Positions 1 to 6,001 of a stretch of DNA of 15,466 nt are shown here, in pieces. The stretch spans positions 1 through 15,466 of the forward strand of contig JAEDGN010000049.1 of the NCBI GenBank assembly GCA_016297495.1. The letters are read 5' to 3'. How positions within the stretch are numbered: the stretch's first letter is position 1; each line of letters begins with the position of its first letter. A program made the position numbers and the translations under genes. The notes under the pieces are model-generated. The model had not been told where the DNA came from. It saw nothing but the letters and a program-made list of their open reading frames with translations, and searched no databases. Source of the DNA: Coprococcus sp. (GTDB lineage Bacteria > Bacillota > Clostridia > Lachnospirales > Lachnospiraceae).

Positions 1-52
1 GAGCAACGGCCTTCTAAGCCGTGGGTCGGGGGTTCGAATCCCTTCAGGCTCG
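1..52 (+). tRNA. tRNA-Arg(UCU), 5' end cut off by window edge
   Basis: The D-arm 3' half, anticodon arm, T-arm and 3' acceptor strand are present. The anticodon stem acggc/gccgt closes the loop CTTCTAA, giving anticodon TCT (reads AGA). The T-loop TTCGAAT sits on a stem with two G-U pairs, followed by acceptor strand CAGGCTC and discriminator G at 52. The acceptor 5' strand lies outside the window. The next bases are TTT, so CCA is not encoded. Confidence 0.93.
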
Positions 53-81
53 TTTCTCTTTGCTTAATTGCGAAGTGATAT

Positions 82-156
82 GGTGGGTATAGCGCAGTTG
101 GTTAGCGCGCCAGATTGTGGCTCTGGAGGCCCAGGGTTCGAGTCCCTGTATCCACC
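82..156 (+). tRNA. tRNA-His(GUG)
   Basis: Acceptor GTGGGTA (83-89) pairs with TATCCAC (149-155). The extra G at 82 opposite C156 is the G-1:C73 pair specific to histidine tRNA. The anticodon loop TTGTGGC (115-121) gives GTG on stem CCAGA/TCTGG, and the T-arm is CAGGG-TTCGAGT-CCCTG. CCA is not encoded. Confidence 0.97.
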
Positions 157-180
157 CTCTACCGTGAGGTACATTTTTGA

Positions 181-253
181 TGGGCTATCGCCAAGCGGTA
201 AGGCACAGGACTTTGACTCCTGCATTACGTTGGTTCGAATCCAACTAGCCCAG
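181..253 (+). tRNA. tRNA-Gln(UUG)
   Basis: Acceptor TGGGCTA (181-187) pairs with TAGCCCA (246-252), with discriminator G253. The anticodon loop CTTTGAC (211-217) gives TTG on stem CAGGA/TCCTG, and the T-loop is TTCGAAT. CCA is not encoded. It lies 24 bp after tRNA-His, consistent with one precursor transcript. Confidence 0.97.
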
Positions 254-287
254 CTATTTGGTAGTGGGTGAAATAATAAAAGATTTT

Positions 288-360
288 GGGATATTAGCTC
301 AGTTGGTAGAGCACTAGACTTTTAATCTAGGTGTCCCGGGTTCGAGCCCCGGATGTCTCA
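288..360 (+). tRNA. tRNA-Lys(UUU)
   Basis: Acceptor GGGATAT (288-294) pairs with ATGTCTC (353-359) including two G-U pairs, with discriminator A360. The anticodon loop CTTTTAA (319-325) gives TTT on a perfect CTAGA/TCTAG stem. The T-arm is strong (CCGGG-TTCGAGC-CCCGG). CCA is not encoded, and a terminator follows directly. Confidence 0.97.
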
Positions 361-363
361 TTG

Positions 364-389
364 AACAAGTCTGTAAGGACTTGTTTTTT
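364..389 (+). terminator. Intrinsic terminator after tRNA-Lys
   Basis: An 8-bp perfect stem AACAAGTC (364-371) / GACTTGTT (378-385) with a 6-nt loop runs straight into a T tract ending at 389. It closes the Arg-His-Gln-Lys part of the tRNA cluster. Confidence 0.8.
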
Positions 390-408
390 CTATATCAGGG
401 ATTATAAT
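381..408 (+). promoter_or_regulatory. Predicted promoter of tRNA-Leu
   Basis: TTGTTT (381-386), a 16-bp spacer and a perfect TATAAT (403-408) lie 24 bp before tRNA-Leu. The -35 box is made of the 3' arm and T tract of the preceding terminator, so the two signals overlap. The -10 also sits inside a 7-bp inverted repeat, ATATCAG (392-398) / CTGATAT (417-423), which may be chance. Confidence 0.55.
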
Positions 409-431
409 GAGTTTATCTGATATGGAAGCAG

Positions 432-511
432 GCGGATATGGCGGAACTGGCAGACGCGCCAGACTTAGGATCTGGTGGGAGACCGTGCAGGTTCGATTCC
501 TGTTATCCGCA
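432..511 (+). tRNA. tRNA-Leu(UAG)
   Basis: Acceptor GCGGATA (432-438) pairs with TATCCGC (504-510), with discriminator A511. The anticodon loop CTTAGGA (464-470) gives TAG on stem CCAGA/TCTGG. A short extra arm (about 476-486) marks a class II tRNA. The T-loop is TTCGATT and CCA is not encoded. Confidence 0.96.
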
Positions 512-518
512 TTAGCGG

Positions 519-558
519 GCCGTAATTCCTTTTAAATTGGGGAATTATGGCTTTTTTT
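519..558 (+). terminator. Intrinsic terminator after tRNA-Leu
   Basis: An 11-bp stem pairs GCCGTAATTCC (519-529) with GGAATTATGGC (541-551), with one G-U pair, and is followed by seven T (552-558). It ends the tRNA cluster 8 bp after tRNA-Leu. Confidence 0.9.
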
Positions 559-592
559 GATATGGCGGCCATTTCCACGGGAGATGAAGAAA

Positions 593-1147
593 ATGCAAGG
601 AATGAAATTGCATATACGGATATTCGTAATGTTTTTACTATTGACTATAATGCTTGCAGGAGACAGGCGGATTCTGTGGATTTCTGAGATTAAACTGGGT
701 TATGCCGCAGACAGTGGTACCGTCCTTATGGCTTGGAGTACCCACAGAGGACTGGGAGGTGAAAATATTGCTGTAGAAGAATATGTGTACAACAATGAGG
801 AAATGATGCTCAGAGATTTAAACAGCAGTATCATTGATATCGTCTTTCTGGAGAATAGAAGAATACTGCTCGATAATAAAATAACAGATATCGGAATTAT
901 ATTGGAGTTAAGATTAAAGGATCATACAGAGATAGCTGTCTGTATAAAGAAGAATATGCTGGAGGATCATCTGGATCTGTTGTTCGGATTTACGGATATT
1001 ATTGGCCTGACAGATGTAGAGACAGATGCCTATATGCTTATAAAACCTGATGAATGGATTGAAATTTACCGGAAAATGGGATATGAAGACGAACGAATCA
1101 TGGAATATCTGGTGCCGGACTTTCAAATGGAGGCACTCTGGCAATAA
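593..1147 (+). CDS. Hypothetical protein with N-terminal signal/anchor
   Basis: I do not recognise this family. The reading frame is open from TTG 557, but that codon lies in the T tract of the preceding terminator. ATG 593 is preferred because GGGAG (579-583) sits 9 nt upstream; ATG 584 and ATG 602 are alternatives. The product is 184 residues. Residues 4-18 are basic then hydrophobic (KLHIRIFVMFLLL), and GYAAD near residue 37 could be a cleavage site, so an exported or membrane-anchored protein is likely. There is no lipobox cysteine. The remainder is acidic and hydrophobic in alternation, with no motif I can name; a shortened periplasmic-binding-protein-like fold is only a guess. It stands alone: a tRNA terminator lies upstream and 273 bp separate it from crt. 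No clear promoter was found. Confidence 0.6.
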   Translation: MQGMKLHIRIFVMFLLLTIMLAGDRRILWISEIKLGYAADSGTVLMAWSTHRGLGGENIAVEEYVYNNEEMMLRDLNSSIIDIVFLENRRILLDNKITDIGIILELRLKDHTEIAVCIKKNMLEDHLDLLFGFTDIIGLTDVETDAYMLIKPDEWIEIYRKMGYEDERIMEYLVPDFQMEALWQ

Positions 1148-1348
1148 TAGGTGCTGGAGCATCCGGATTCCTTATATAGTTTTGATATATTTTTTTTGAT
1201 GGCATATTGTCAAAATCTTAACTTTTAAATTGGTTGGGCCTCTTGCTTTTTGAATTTGTAAATAGGTAAAATGACTGTAAAACCAAGAGAATCATACTGT
1301 TTTTTAAAGAATATATCTAAAAAGTTTTTTTAAAATACAGATTTGCTA

Positions 1349-1377
1349 TTTACTTATCAGATGATGTGTTGTAGAAT
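1349..1377 (+). promoter_or_regulatory. Predicted promoter of crt-hbd
   Basis: TTTACT (1349-1354), a 17-bp spacer and TAGAAT (1372-1377) lie 43 bp before the crt start. Each box matches the sigma-A consensus at four or more positions. The rest of the 273-bp gap (1148-1420) is AT-rich with several T and A runs; I see no riboswitch fold or strong hairpin in it. Confidence 0.4.
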
Positions 1378-1420
1378 AAGGATGAAGGTAAAAATTCAAC
1401 AAAGAAAGGGAGTTAAAAAA

Positions 1421-2197
1421 ATGTCAACCGTATTATATGAAGTAAAAGGTAACATTGCTATTCTTACAATTAGCCGTGAAAAAGCATTAAACGCTCTTAA
1501 TTCAGAAGTTCTGGACGATCTGAATGCTGCTCTTGATGCAGTAGATGTTAATGCTATCAGAGCCCTGATTATCACAGGTGCTGGCAAGAAATCCTTTGTA
1601 GCCGGTGCAGATATTGCTGAGATGAGCACATTAACACCTGAAGAAGGCGAAGCTTTCGGTAAGAAGGGTAATGATGTATTCAGAAAGATCGAAACATTCC
1701 CTATTCCGGTAATCGCTGCAGTTAACGGCTTTGCATTAGGCGGCGGCTGTGAGATTTCCATGAGCTGTGATATCCGTCTGGCTTCTGACAATGCTATGTT
1801 TGGTCAGCCGGAAGTTGGCCTTGGTATTACACCTGGTTTCGGCGGTACACAGAGACTTGCTCGTCTTATCGCTCCTGGTATGGCTAAAGAGATTATTTAC
1901 TCTACAAAGAATATTGATGCTGCAAAGGCTAAAGAGCTCGGCCTTGTAAATGAAGTATATCCACAGGATGAACTGCTTCCAGCAGCAGAGAAACTTGCTT
2001 CCAAGATTGCAAAGAACGCTCCTATCGCTGTTCGTGCCTGCAAGAAAGCCATCAATGAAGGTCTTGATCTTCCTATGGACGAGGCTATCGTTCTCGAAGA
2101 AAAACTGTTCGGCAGCTGCTTCAAGACACATGACCAGATTGAAGGTATGGATGCATTCCTTACAAAGCGTAAAGAGAAAAACTTCATCAACGCTTAA
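1421..2197 (+). CDS. crt: 3-hydroxybutyryl-CoA dehydratase (crotonase)
   Basis: Crotonase-superfamily enzyme of 258 residues, the family's usual length. It interconverts (S)-3-hydroxybutyryl-CoA and crotonyl-CoA in the cytoplasm, the step before butyryl-CoA dehydrogenase. The oxyanion-hole loop FVAGADI is at 59-65. The core block NGFALGGGCE (102-111) and GQPEVGLG (128-135) hold the two catalytic glutamates, Glu111 and Glu131, so it should be an active hydratase. GFGGTQRL follows at 139-146. An in-frame extension reaches upstream to 1343, but ATG 1421 is chosen because AAAGGGAG (1406-1412) lies 8 nt before it and residue 2 onwards matches the family start. Codon use is strongly biased (GCT, CTT, AAA), as expected for an abundant catabolic enzyme. 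hbd follows 73 bp later with no terminator between, so they form an operon. A broader short-chain enoyl-CoA hydratase role is possible. Confidence 0.93.
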   Translation: MSTVLYEVKGNIAILTISREKALNALNSEVLDDLNAALDAVDVNAIRALIITGAGKKSFVAGADIAEMSTLTPEEGEAFGKKGNDVFRKIETFPIPVIAAVNGFALGGGCEISMSCDIRLASDNAMFGQPEVGLGITPGFGGTQRLARLIAPGMAKEIIYSTKNIDAAKAKELGLVNEVYPQDELLPAAEKLASKIAKNAPIAVRACKKAINEGLDLPMDEAIVLEEKLFGSCFKTHDQIEGMDAFLTKRKEKNFINA

Positions 2198-2270
2198 TCT
2201 GTTAAAGTTTGGGAACGGCCGGGAGGCCATAATGTTTTAAATTTAATTTATTGTTAGGAGGAGTTTTACA

Positions 2271-3104
2271 ATGAAAGTAGGAGTAATTGGCGCTGGTACA
2301 ATGGGTTCAGGTATTGCACAGGTATTCGCTCAGACAGAAGGTTATGAAGTTTGCTTATGTGATATTACAGAAGAATTTGCTGCAAACGGCAAAAAGAAAA
2401 TCGAAAAAGGTTTATCCAAGAAAGTAGCAAGAGGCAAAATGGCTCAGGAAGATGCTGATAAGATTCTTGCTAAGATTTCTACAGGTCTTAAAGATATCTG
2501 CACAGACTGTGATCTGATCGTTGAAGCTGCTATCGAGAATATGGAAATCAAGAAACAGACTTTCAAAGAATTACAGGCTATCTGCAAACCGGAAGCAATC
2601 TTTGCTACAAATACATCTTCTCTGTCCATCACAGAGATCGGTGCTGGCTTAGACAGACCTATGATCGGCATGCATTTCTTCAATCCTGCTCCATCCATGA
2701 AGCTGATCGAAGTTATCGCTGGTCTTAATACACCTGTTGAAGTTGTTGACAAGATCAAAGCTATTTCTGTTGAAATCGGCAAGGAACCTGTTCAGGTTGA
2801 AGAAGCTGCAGGTTTTGTTGTTAACAGAATCCTTATCCCTATGATCAATGAAGCTGCCGGCGTTCTTGCAGATGGTGTTGCAGATGCAAAAGGTATCGAT
2901 ACAGCTATGAAACTCGGTGCTAACCATCCAATGGGACCTCTTGCATTAGGCGATTTGATCGGTCTGGATGTTTGTCTTGCAATCATGAACGTTCTTTACA
3001 CAGAGACAGGCGATCCTAAGTATCGTCCACATCCACTGCTGAAGAAGATGGTTCGTGGCGGTAAGCTTGGTCAGAAGACAGGCGAAGGTTTCTTCAAATA
3101 TTAA
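2271..3104 (+). CDS. hbd: 3-hydroxybutyryl-CoA dehydrogenase
   Basis: NAD(P)-dependent enzyme that reduces acetoacetyl-CoA to (S)-3-hydroxybutyryl-CoA, the substrate of the crt product next door. It has 277 residues, close to the usual 280. The Rossmann motif GAGTMGSG is at 7-14. The catalytic set is visible: Ser117 in NTSSLSI, His135 in GMHFFNP, Glu147 in KLIEVI and Asn185 in FVVNR. The C-terminal dimerisation domain (about 185-277) contains NHPMGPLALGDLIGLD and ends in the usual GQKTGEGFFKY. AGGAGGAG (2256-2263) lies 7 nt before ATG 2271. Codon bias matches crt. The next genes are unrelated and a strong terminator follows, so the operon appears to be only crt-hbd; thiolase, bcd and etfBA are not in the window. 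Confidence 0.95.
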   Translation: MKVGVIGAGTMGSGIAQVFAQTEGYEVCLCDITEEFAANGKKKIEKGLSKKVARGKMAQEDADKILAKISTGLKDICTDCDLIVEAAIENMEIKKQTFKELQAICKPEAIFATNTSSLSITEIGAGLDRPMIGMHFFNPAPSMKLIEVIAGLNTPVEVVDKIKAISVEIGKEPVQVEEAAGFVVNRILIPMINEAAGVLADGVADAKGIDTAMKLGANHPMGPLALGDLIGLDVCLAIMNVLYTETGDPKYRPHPLLKKMVRGGKLGQKTGEGFFKY

Positions 3105-3179
3105 TTCCCTGTGATTGACGAAAACTGTTGAATCAGTACATATACGGCTCCATCTGATCTGATAGAGTCATTTGATATC

Positions 3180-3227
3180 AACTGCTGTACGATTACTTAT
3201 TAGTGGTAAACGTACAGCAGTTTTTTT
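3180..3227 (+). terminator. Intrinsic terminator of crt-hbd
   Basis: A 12-bp perfect stem pairs AACTGCTGTACG (3180-3191) with CGTACAGCAGTT (3211-3222) and continues into a T run ending at 3227. The loop has a further short TTAC/GTAA pairing. Confidence 0.92.
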
Positions 3228-3268
3228 GTTTATTTTTGAAGAAAAAGTTACTTTTTGTAAATAGACTA

Positions 3269-3297
3269 TTGAAATGCCTCCCCAGATTTGATAACAT
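3269..3297 (+). promoter_or_regulatory. Predicted promoter of the XRE regulator
   Basis: TTGAAA (3269-3274), a 17-bp spacer and TAACAT (3292-3297) lie 42 bp before the start codon and downstream of the hbd terminator. It is a good sigma-A match at the -35 and a fair one at the -10. Confidence 0.45.
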
Positions 3298-3339
3298 TGA
3301 ATAAAAAGTGAAATTCAAAGACAGCGGAGGTCATATTAG

Positions 3340-3585
3340 ATGCATGCACAGAGAGAGTCATTGGATGAGGAAATAGAGAAAATCAAGCGTGTACTGAGCG
3401 GTAATATTAAGCATTACCGTAAGCTTAGGAGGATATCCCAGCAGGCACTGGCTAACATGTGTGGGCTTCATCGGACTTATATATCGGATTTGGAGAATGC
3501 AAAATGTAATCCTACATTAAGTGTTCTGATGGTTATGGCGAATTGTCTTGGCGTCAGTCTGGAAGATTTACTCAAAGAGGGATAA
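3340..3585 (+). CDS. XRE-family transcriptional regulator (small HTH)
   Basis: An 81-residue Cro/C1-type DNA-binding protein made almost entirely of the helix-turn-helix domain. A charged N-terminal helix (1-20) leads into the five-helix HTH_3 fold (about 21-78). QQALANMCGL (34-43) is the first helix of the HTH, HRTYISDLEN (44-53) the recognition helix, and NPTLSVLMVMANCLGVSLED (57-76) the closing helices. No sensor or oligomerisation domain is attached. GGAGG (3326-3330) sits 9 nt before ATG 3340. The purA start is 122 bp downstream with no terminator between, so read-through into purA is possible. The target is unknown; autoregulation is usual for such proteins. DNA binding is confident, the regulon is not. 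Confidence 0.88.
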   Translation: MHAQRESLDEEIEKIKRVLSGNIKHYRKLRRISQQALANMCGLHRTYISDLENAKCNPTLSVLMVMANCLGVSLEDLLKEG

Positions 3586-3649
3586 AATATGAATCCGGTA
3601 TTTACTTTTGTTGGAATATAGCATAAAATAATAGAGTATTGTCGACAGA

Positions 3650-3677
3650 TTGATTAAGACAAAATACATGATATACA
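3650..3677 (+). promoter_or_regulatory. Possible purA promoter
   Basis: TTGATT (3650-3655), a 16-bp spacer and TATACA (3672-3677) lie 30 bp before the purA start. The match is moderate. No purine riboswitch aptamer or clear PurR-box palindrome is visible in the 122-bp gap. Confidence 0.3.
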
Positions 3678-3707
3678 GCATGTAAAAACATATAAGGAGC
3701 TGAGTTT

Positions 3708-4985
3708 ATGGTTAGAGCAATCGTTGGAGCGAACTGGGGAGATGAAGGCAAGGGCAAGATTACGGATATGCTGGCTGAAGAATCTGATATTATTATCCGA
3801 TTCCAGGGCGGAAGTAATGCTGGTCATACAATTATCAATAATTATGGCAAATTTGCATTGCATCTTTTACCGTCAGGTGTTTTTTATGATCATACAACGA
3901 GTATTATCGGTAATGGCGTCGCTCTGAATATTCCGTATCTGGTGAAGGAGCTGGATGATTTAACCTCCAGAGGCGTTCCTAAGCCAAAGATTCTTGTATC
4001 TGATCGTGCACAGATTCTGATGCCGTATCATATTTTATTTGATGCTTATGAGGAAGAGAGACTGGGAGGTAAATCTTTCGGATCAACTAAGTCAGGTATT
4101 GCACCATTTTATTCTGATAAATATGCCAAGATAGGTTTCCAGGTCAGTGAGCTTTTTGATGAGGAAGGTCTTAAGGAGAAGGTTTATCGTGTCATTGAGA
4201 TGAAAAATGTTCTGATTGAGCATTTATATCATAAGGAGAAGCTTGATCCGGAAGCGGTTTACAATACGATGCTTGAATACAGGGATATGGTGGAGCCATA
4301 TGTTTGTGATGTGTTCGCATACCTGCAGCAGGCATTGAAGGAGGATAAGAATATTCTGCTGGAAGGCCAGCTGGGATCATTGAAGGATCCGGATTTTGGT
4401 ATTTATCCGATGGTAACATCTTCGTCAACTCTGGCATCCTACGGTGCCATTGGTGCGGGTATTCCGGGATATGAGATTAAGAATGTCATTACTGTTGTTA
4501 AGGCTTATTCCAGTGCTGTAGGAGCAGGAGAATTCGTTTCTGAAATTTTCGGTGATGAAGCTGACGAACTGAGAAGGCGAGGCGGTGACGGCGGTGAATT
4601 TGGTGCCACAACCGGACGTCCAAGAAGAATGGGATGGTTTGACGCGGTTGCATCAAGATATGGCTGTCGTGTACAGGGAGCGACGGAGGTGGCTCTGACG
4701 GTACTTGATGTACTGGGTTATCTGGATGAGCTGCCGGTTTGTGTTGGTTATGAGATTGATGGTCAGATTACAAAGGATTTCCCGACTACAAGATTGCTGA
4801 AGAAGGCAAAACCGGTATATACAACCTTACCTGGATGGAAATGTGATATCCGTGGCATTACGAAGTATGAAGATCTGCCGGAGAATTGCCGTAATTATAT
4901 CGAGTTTATTGAGAAGGAACTGGAAGTGCCTGTTACGATGGTATCTAACGGACCTGGACGTCATGAGATCATCAGGCGCAGATAG
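3708..4985 (+). CDS. purA: Adenylosuccinate synthetase, divergent type
   Basis: Joins IMP and aspartate using GTP to form adenylosuccinate, the first committed step from IMP to AMP. It has 425 residues, a normal length. The GTP/IMP loop reads GANWGDEGKGK (7-17), keeping the catalytic Asp12, but with Asn9 where the usual motif has Gln. SNAGHT (36-41) gives the catalytic His40. GATTGRPRRMGWFDAV (299-314) is the aspartate/GTP-binding block, and SNGPGRHE ends the protein. Two IMP-binding blocks are altered: STKSGIAPFY (126-135) replaces the usual TTGRGIGPAY, and EGQLGS (219-224) replaces EGAQGT. I recall this variant from Lachnospiraceae genomes. Retained Asp12 argues against the phage PurZ branch. 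AAGGAG (3694-3699) lies 8 nt before ATG 3708. A terminator follows, so it is monocistronic or read with the XRE gene. Confidence 0.94.
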   Translation: MVRAIVGANWGDEGKGKITDMLAEESDIIIRFQGGSNAGHTIINNYGKFALHLLPSGVFYDHTTSIIGNGVALNIPYLVKELDDLTSRGVPKPKILVSDRAQILMPYHILFDAYEEERLGGKSFGSTKSGIAPFYSDKYAKIGFQVSELFDEEGLKEKVYRVIEMKNVLIEHLYHKEKLDPEAVYNTMLEYRDMVEPYVCDVFAYLQQALKEDKNILLEGQLGSLKDPDFGIYPMVTSSSTLASYGAIGAGIPGYEIKNVITVVKAYSSAVGAGEFVSEIFGDEADELRRRGGDGGEFGATTGRPRRMGWFDAVASRYGCRVQGATEVALTVLDVLGYLDELPVCVGYEIDGQITKDFPTTRLLKKAKPVYTTLPGWKCDIRGITKYEDLPENCRNYIEFIEKELEVPVTMVSNGPGRHEIIRRR

Positions 4986-5015
4986 TCAGATGCGTGAGTT
5001 TTGAAAGATGATAAT

Positions 5016-5061
5016 AAAAAGGGATGAACTGCTTGTGAAAAGAAGCCGTTCGTCCTTTTTT
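5016..5061 (+). terminator. Intrinsic terminator after purA
   Basis: The stem GGGATGAAC (5021-5029) pairs with GTTCGTCC and the following T with two G-U pairs. The stem base is extended by an A-run/T-run, and an inner GCTT/AAGC stem sits in the loop. T runs through 5061. Confidence 0.85.
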
Positions 5062-5096
5062 CGATTTAAGATTTTTTTAAGGCTTTTATCATCATA

Positions 5097-5124
5097 TTTA
5101 CATAAATATAGAGTAGAATATAGT
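5097..5124 (+). promoter_or_regulatory. Predicted promoter of the VTC-like gene
   Basis: TTTACA (5097-5102), a 16-bp spacer and TATAGT (5119-5124) lie 74 bp before the proposed GTG start. The leader holds a small G-C hairpin, CGGTGG / CCGCC (about 5151-5169), of unknown meaning. Confidence 0.4.
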
Positions 5125-5198
5125 TAACAATAAAAGAATGAGTATTTTGACGGTGGGGGAGAAACCGCCAATGGGAAAGGGTTTTGGTGAATATATAA

Positions 5199-5858
5199 GT
5201 GTTTGATGAAATGTATTATGAAGAGAATAACGTGATTCCGGAAGAAGAGTATGAACGTATTATAGATACGTTACAGAAGGGGAAGAATTATAAACCTGCC
5301 AGGACTTCTGTAATTAGAAAAATTTTCTTTAACAGAGAGATCAATTATCTGACGGATGCTGTCAGTGTCAATCAGGAGAATTCAGAGAATTATTGTATCA
5401 TGATGACAGACTGGGAGACTGGGCGTCTCGTTCTTGAACGGAAATGTATACGAGAAGGGCTGATCAGCAAGAGTCATACATATTTGTCTGAAGAACAGTT
5501 TGAGATGATTATAGACGGCGAGTACGAGTGGATGAAACAGAGTCGTGATACGCTGCTGAGAGATTTTTATTTGCAGCTGACGATTAATCAGATCAGACCG
5601 GGGGTTGTGGTTGATTATTATAGACAATCTTTCCGTATGAACAACCGTAAAGAGTATATGGTATTTGATTCATCTATCCGTTCAACGTATCTTTTTACAA
5701 AGGATACGCTTTTGAGTCCGTTGTTGGACCAGAGTGAACGTCTTGAGCCGCATCATTATGTGATGACCTACAAGAAAGCAGCGGAGATGCCGGAGGTTAT
5801 TTACCGATTGATAGGAATCAGTCAGCCGGCACAGAAATTAATCCCGGAATTAACATAG
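5199..5858 (+). CDS. Degenerate VTC-like (polyphosphate polymerase fold) protein
   Basis: The 219-residue product resembles the VTC domain, the CYTH-like tunnel fold that makes polyphosphate in yeast vacuoles and occurs in bacterial proteins. Visible blocks are RLVLERK (76-82, matching the usual LEKK strand), GLISKSH (87-93, usual GLxNKR), SEEQFEMIIDGEYEWM (97-112), RPGVVVDYYRQSF (133-145, usual RPxxxVDYxRxPF), FDSSIRS (156-162) and YVMTYKKAAEMP (187-198, usual LEVKYDEFLP). The N-terminal RHEFK-type active-site strand of full members is missing, the Arg before TFD is not conserved, and the Glu of LEVKY is lost. Catalysis is therefore doubtful, and a binding or regulatory role is as likely. 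GTG 5199 is preferred, with a weak GGTGA at 5186-5190; ATG 5211 is possible. It has its own promoter and terminator, so it is transcribed alone. Confidence 0.7.
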   Translation: MFDEMYYEENNVIPEEEYERIIDTLQKGKNYKPARTSVIRKIFFNREINYLTDAVSVNQENSENYCIMMTDWETGRLVLERKCIREGLISKSHTYLSEEQFEMIIDGEYEWMKQSRDTLLRDFYLQLTINQIRPGVVVDYYRQSFRMNNRKEYMVFDSSIRSTYLFTKDTLLSPLLDQSERLEPHHYVMTYKKAAEMPEVIYRLIGISQPAQKLIPELT

Positions 5859-5869
5859 AGTAAAGTGAA

Positions 5870-5914
5870 AGAATTTGTCAGAATGGCATCTATTGATTCT
5901 GACAAATTCTTTTT
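5870..5914 (+). terminator. Intrinsic terminator after the VTC-like gene
   Basis: A 15-bp perfect stem pairs AGAATTTGTCAGAAT (5870-5884) with ATTCTGACAAATTCT (5896-5910), with an 11-nt loop and a T tract to 5914. It separates this gene from the next operon. Confidence 0.92.
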
Positions 5915-5926
5915 ATTGTCTTTTCA

Positions 5927-5955
5927 TTGAAGCCGGACTGATTTAGTGATAAAAT
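5927..5955 (+). promoter_or_regulatory. Promoter of the DUF5717-DUF5716 operon
   Basis: TTGAAG (5927-5932), a 17-bp spacer and TAAAAT (5950-5955) with TGA directly before the -10 (extended -10, TGn). It lies 46 bp before the start codon and just after the preceding terminator. Confidence 0.6.
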
Positions 5956-6001
5956 ACATTATGCGAAAGTATACATAAAAGGGCGAAGCAGGTGAGAGAA
6001 C

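Noticed and set aside
68..271. 67-codon + strand frame across the first tRNA genes
   Set aside because: It lies wholly on tRNA-His and tRNA-Gln, whose structures account for the sequence.
1..511. tRNA cluster as an integration site for a mobile element
   Set aside because: No integrase and no duplicated tRNA 3' end was seen in the window.
557..592. Longer N-terminus of the first protein from TTG 557
   Set aside because: The codon is in the T tract of the tRNA-Leu terminator and has no ribosome site; ATG 593 has GGGAG at proper spacing.
1343..1420. Upstream extension of crt
   Set aside because: It covers the promoter and ribosome site; crotonases start at the MSTVLYE-type position.
3708..4985. 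PurZ (2-aminoadenylosuccinate synthetase, Z-genome phage enzyme)
   Set aside because: The catalytic Asp12 and His40 of PurA are both kept, there is no phage context, and no partner genes are present.
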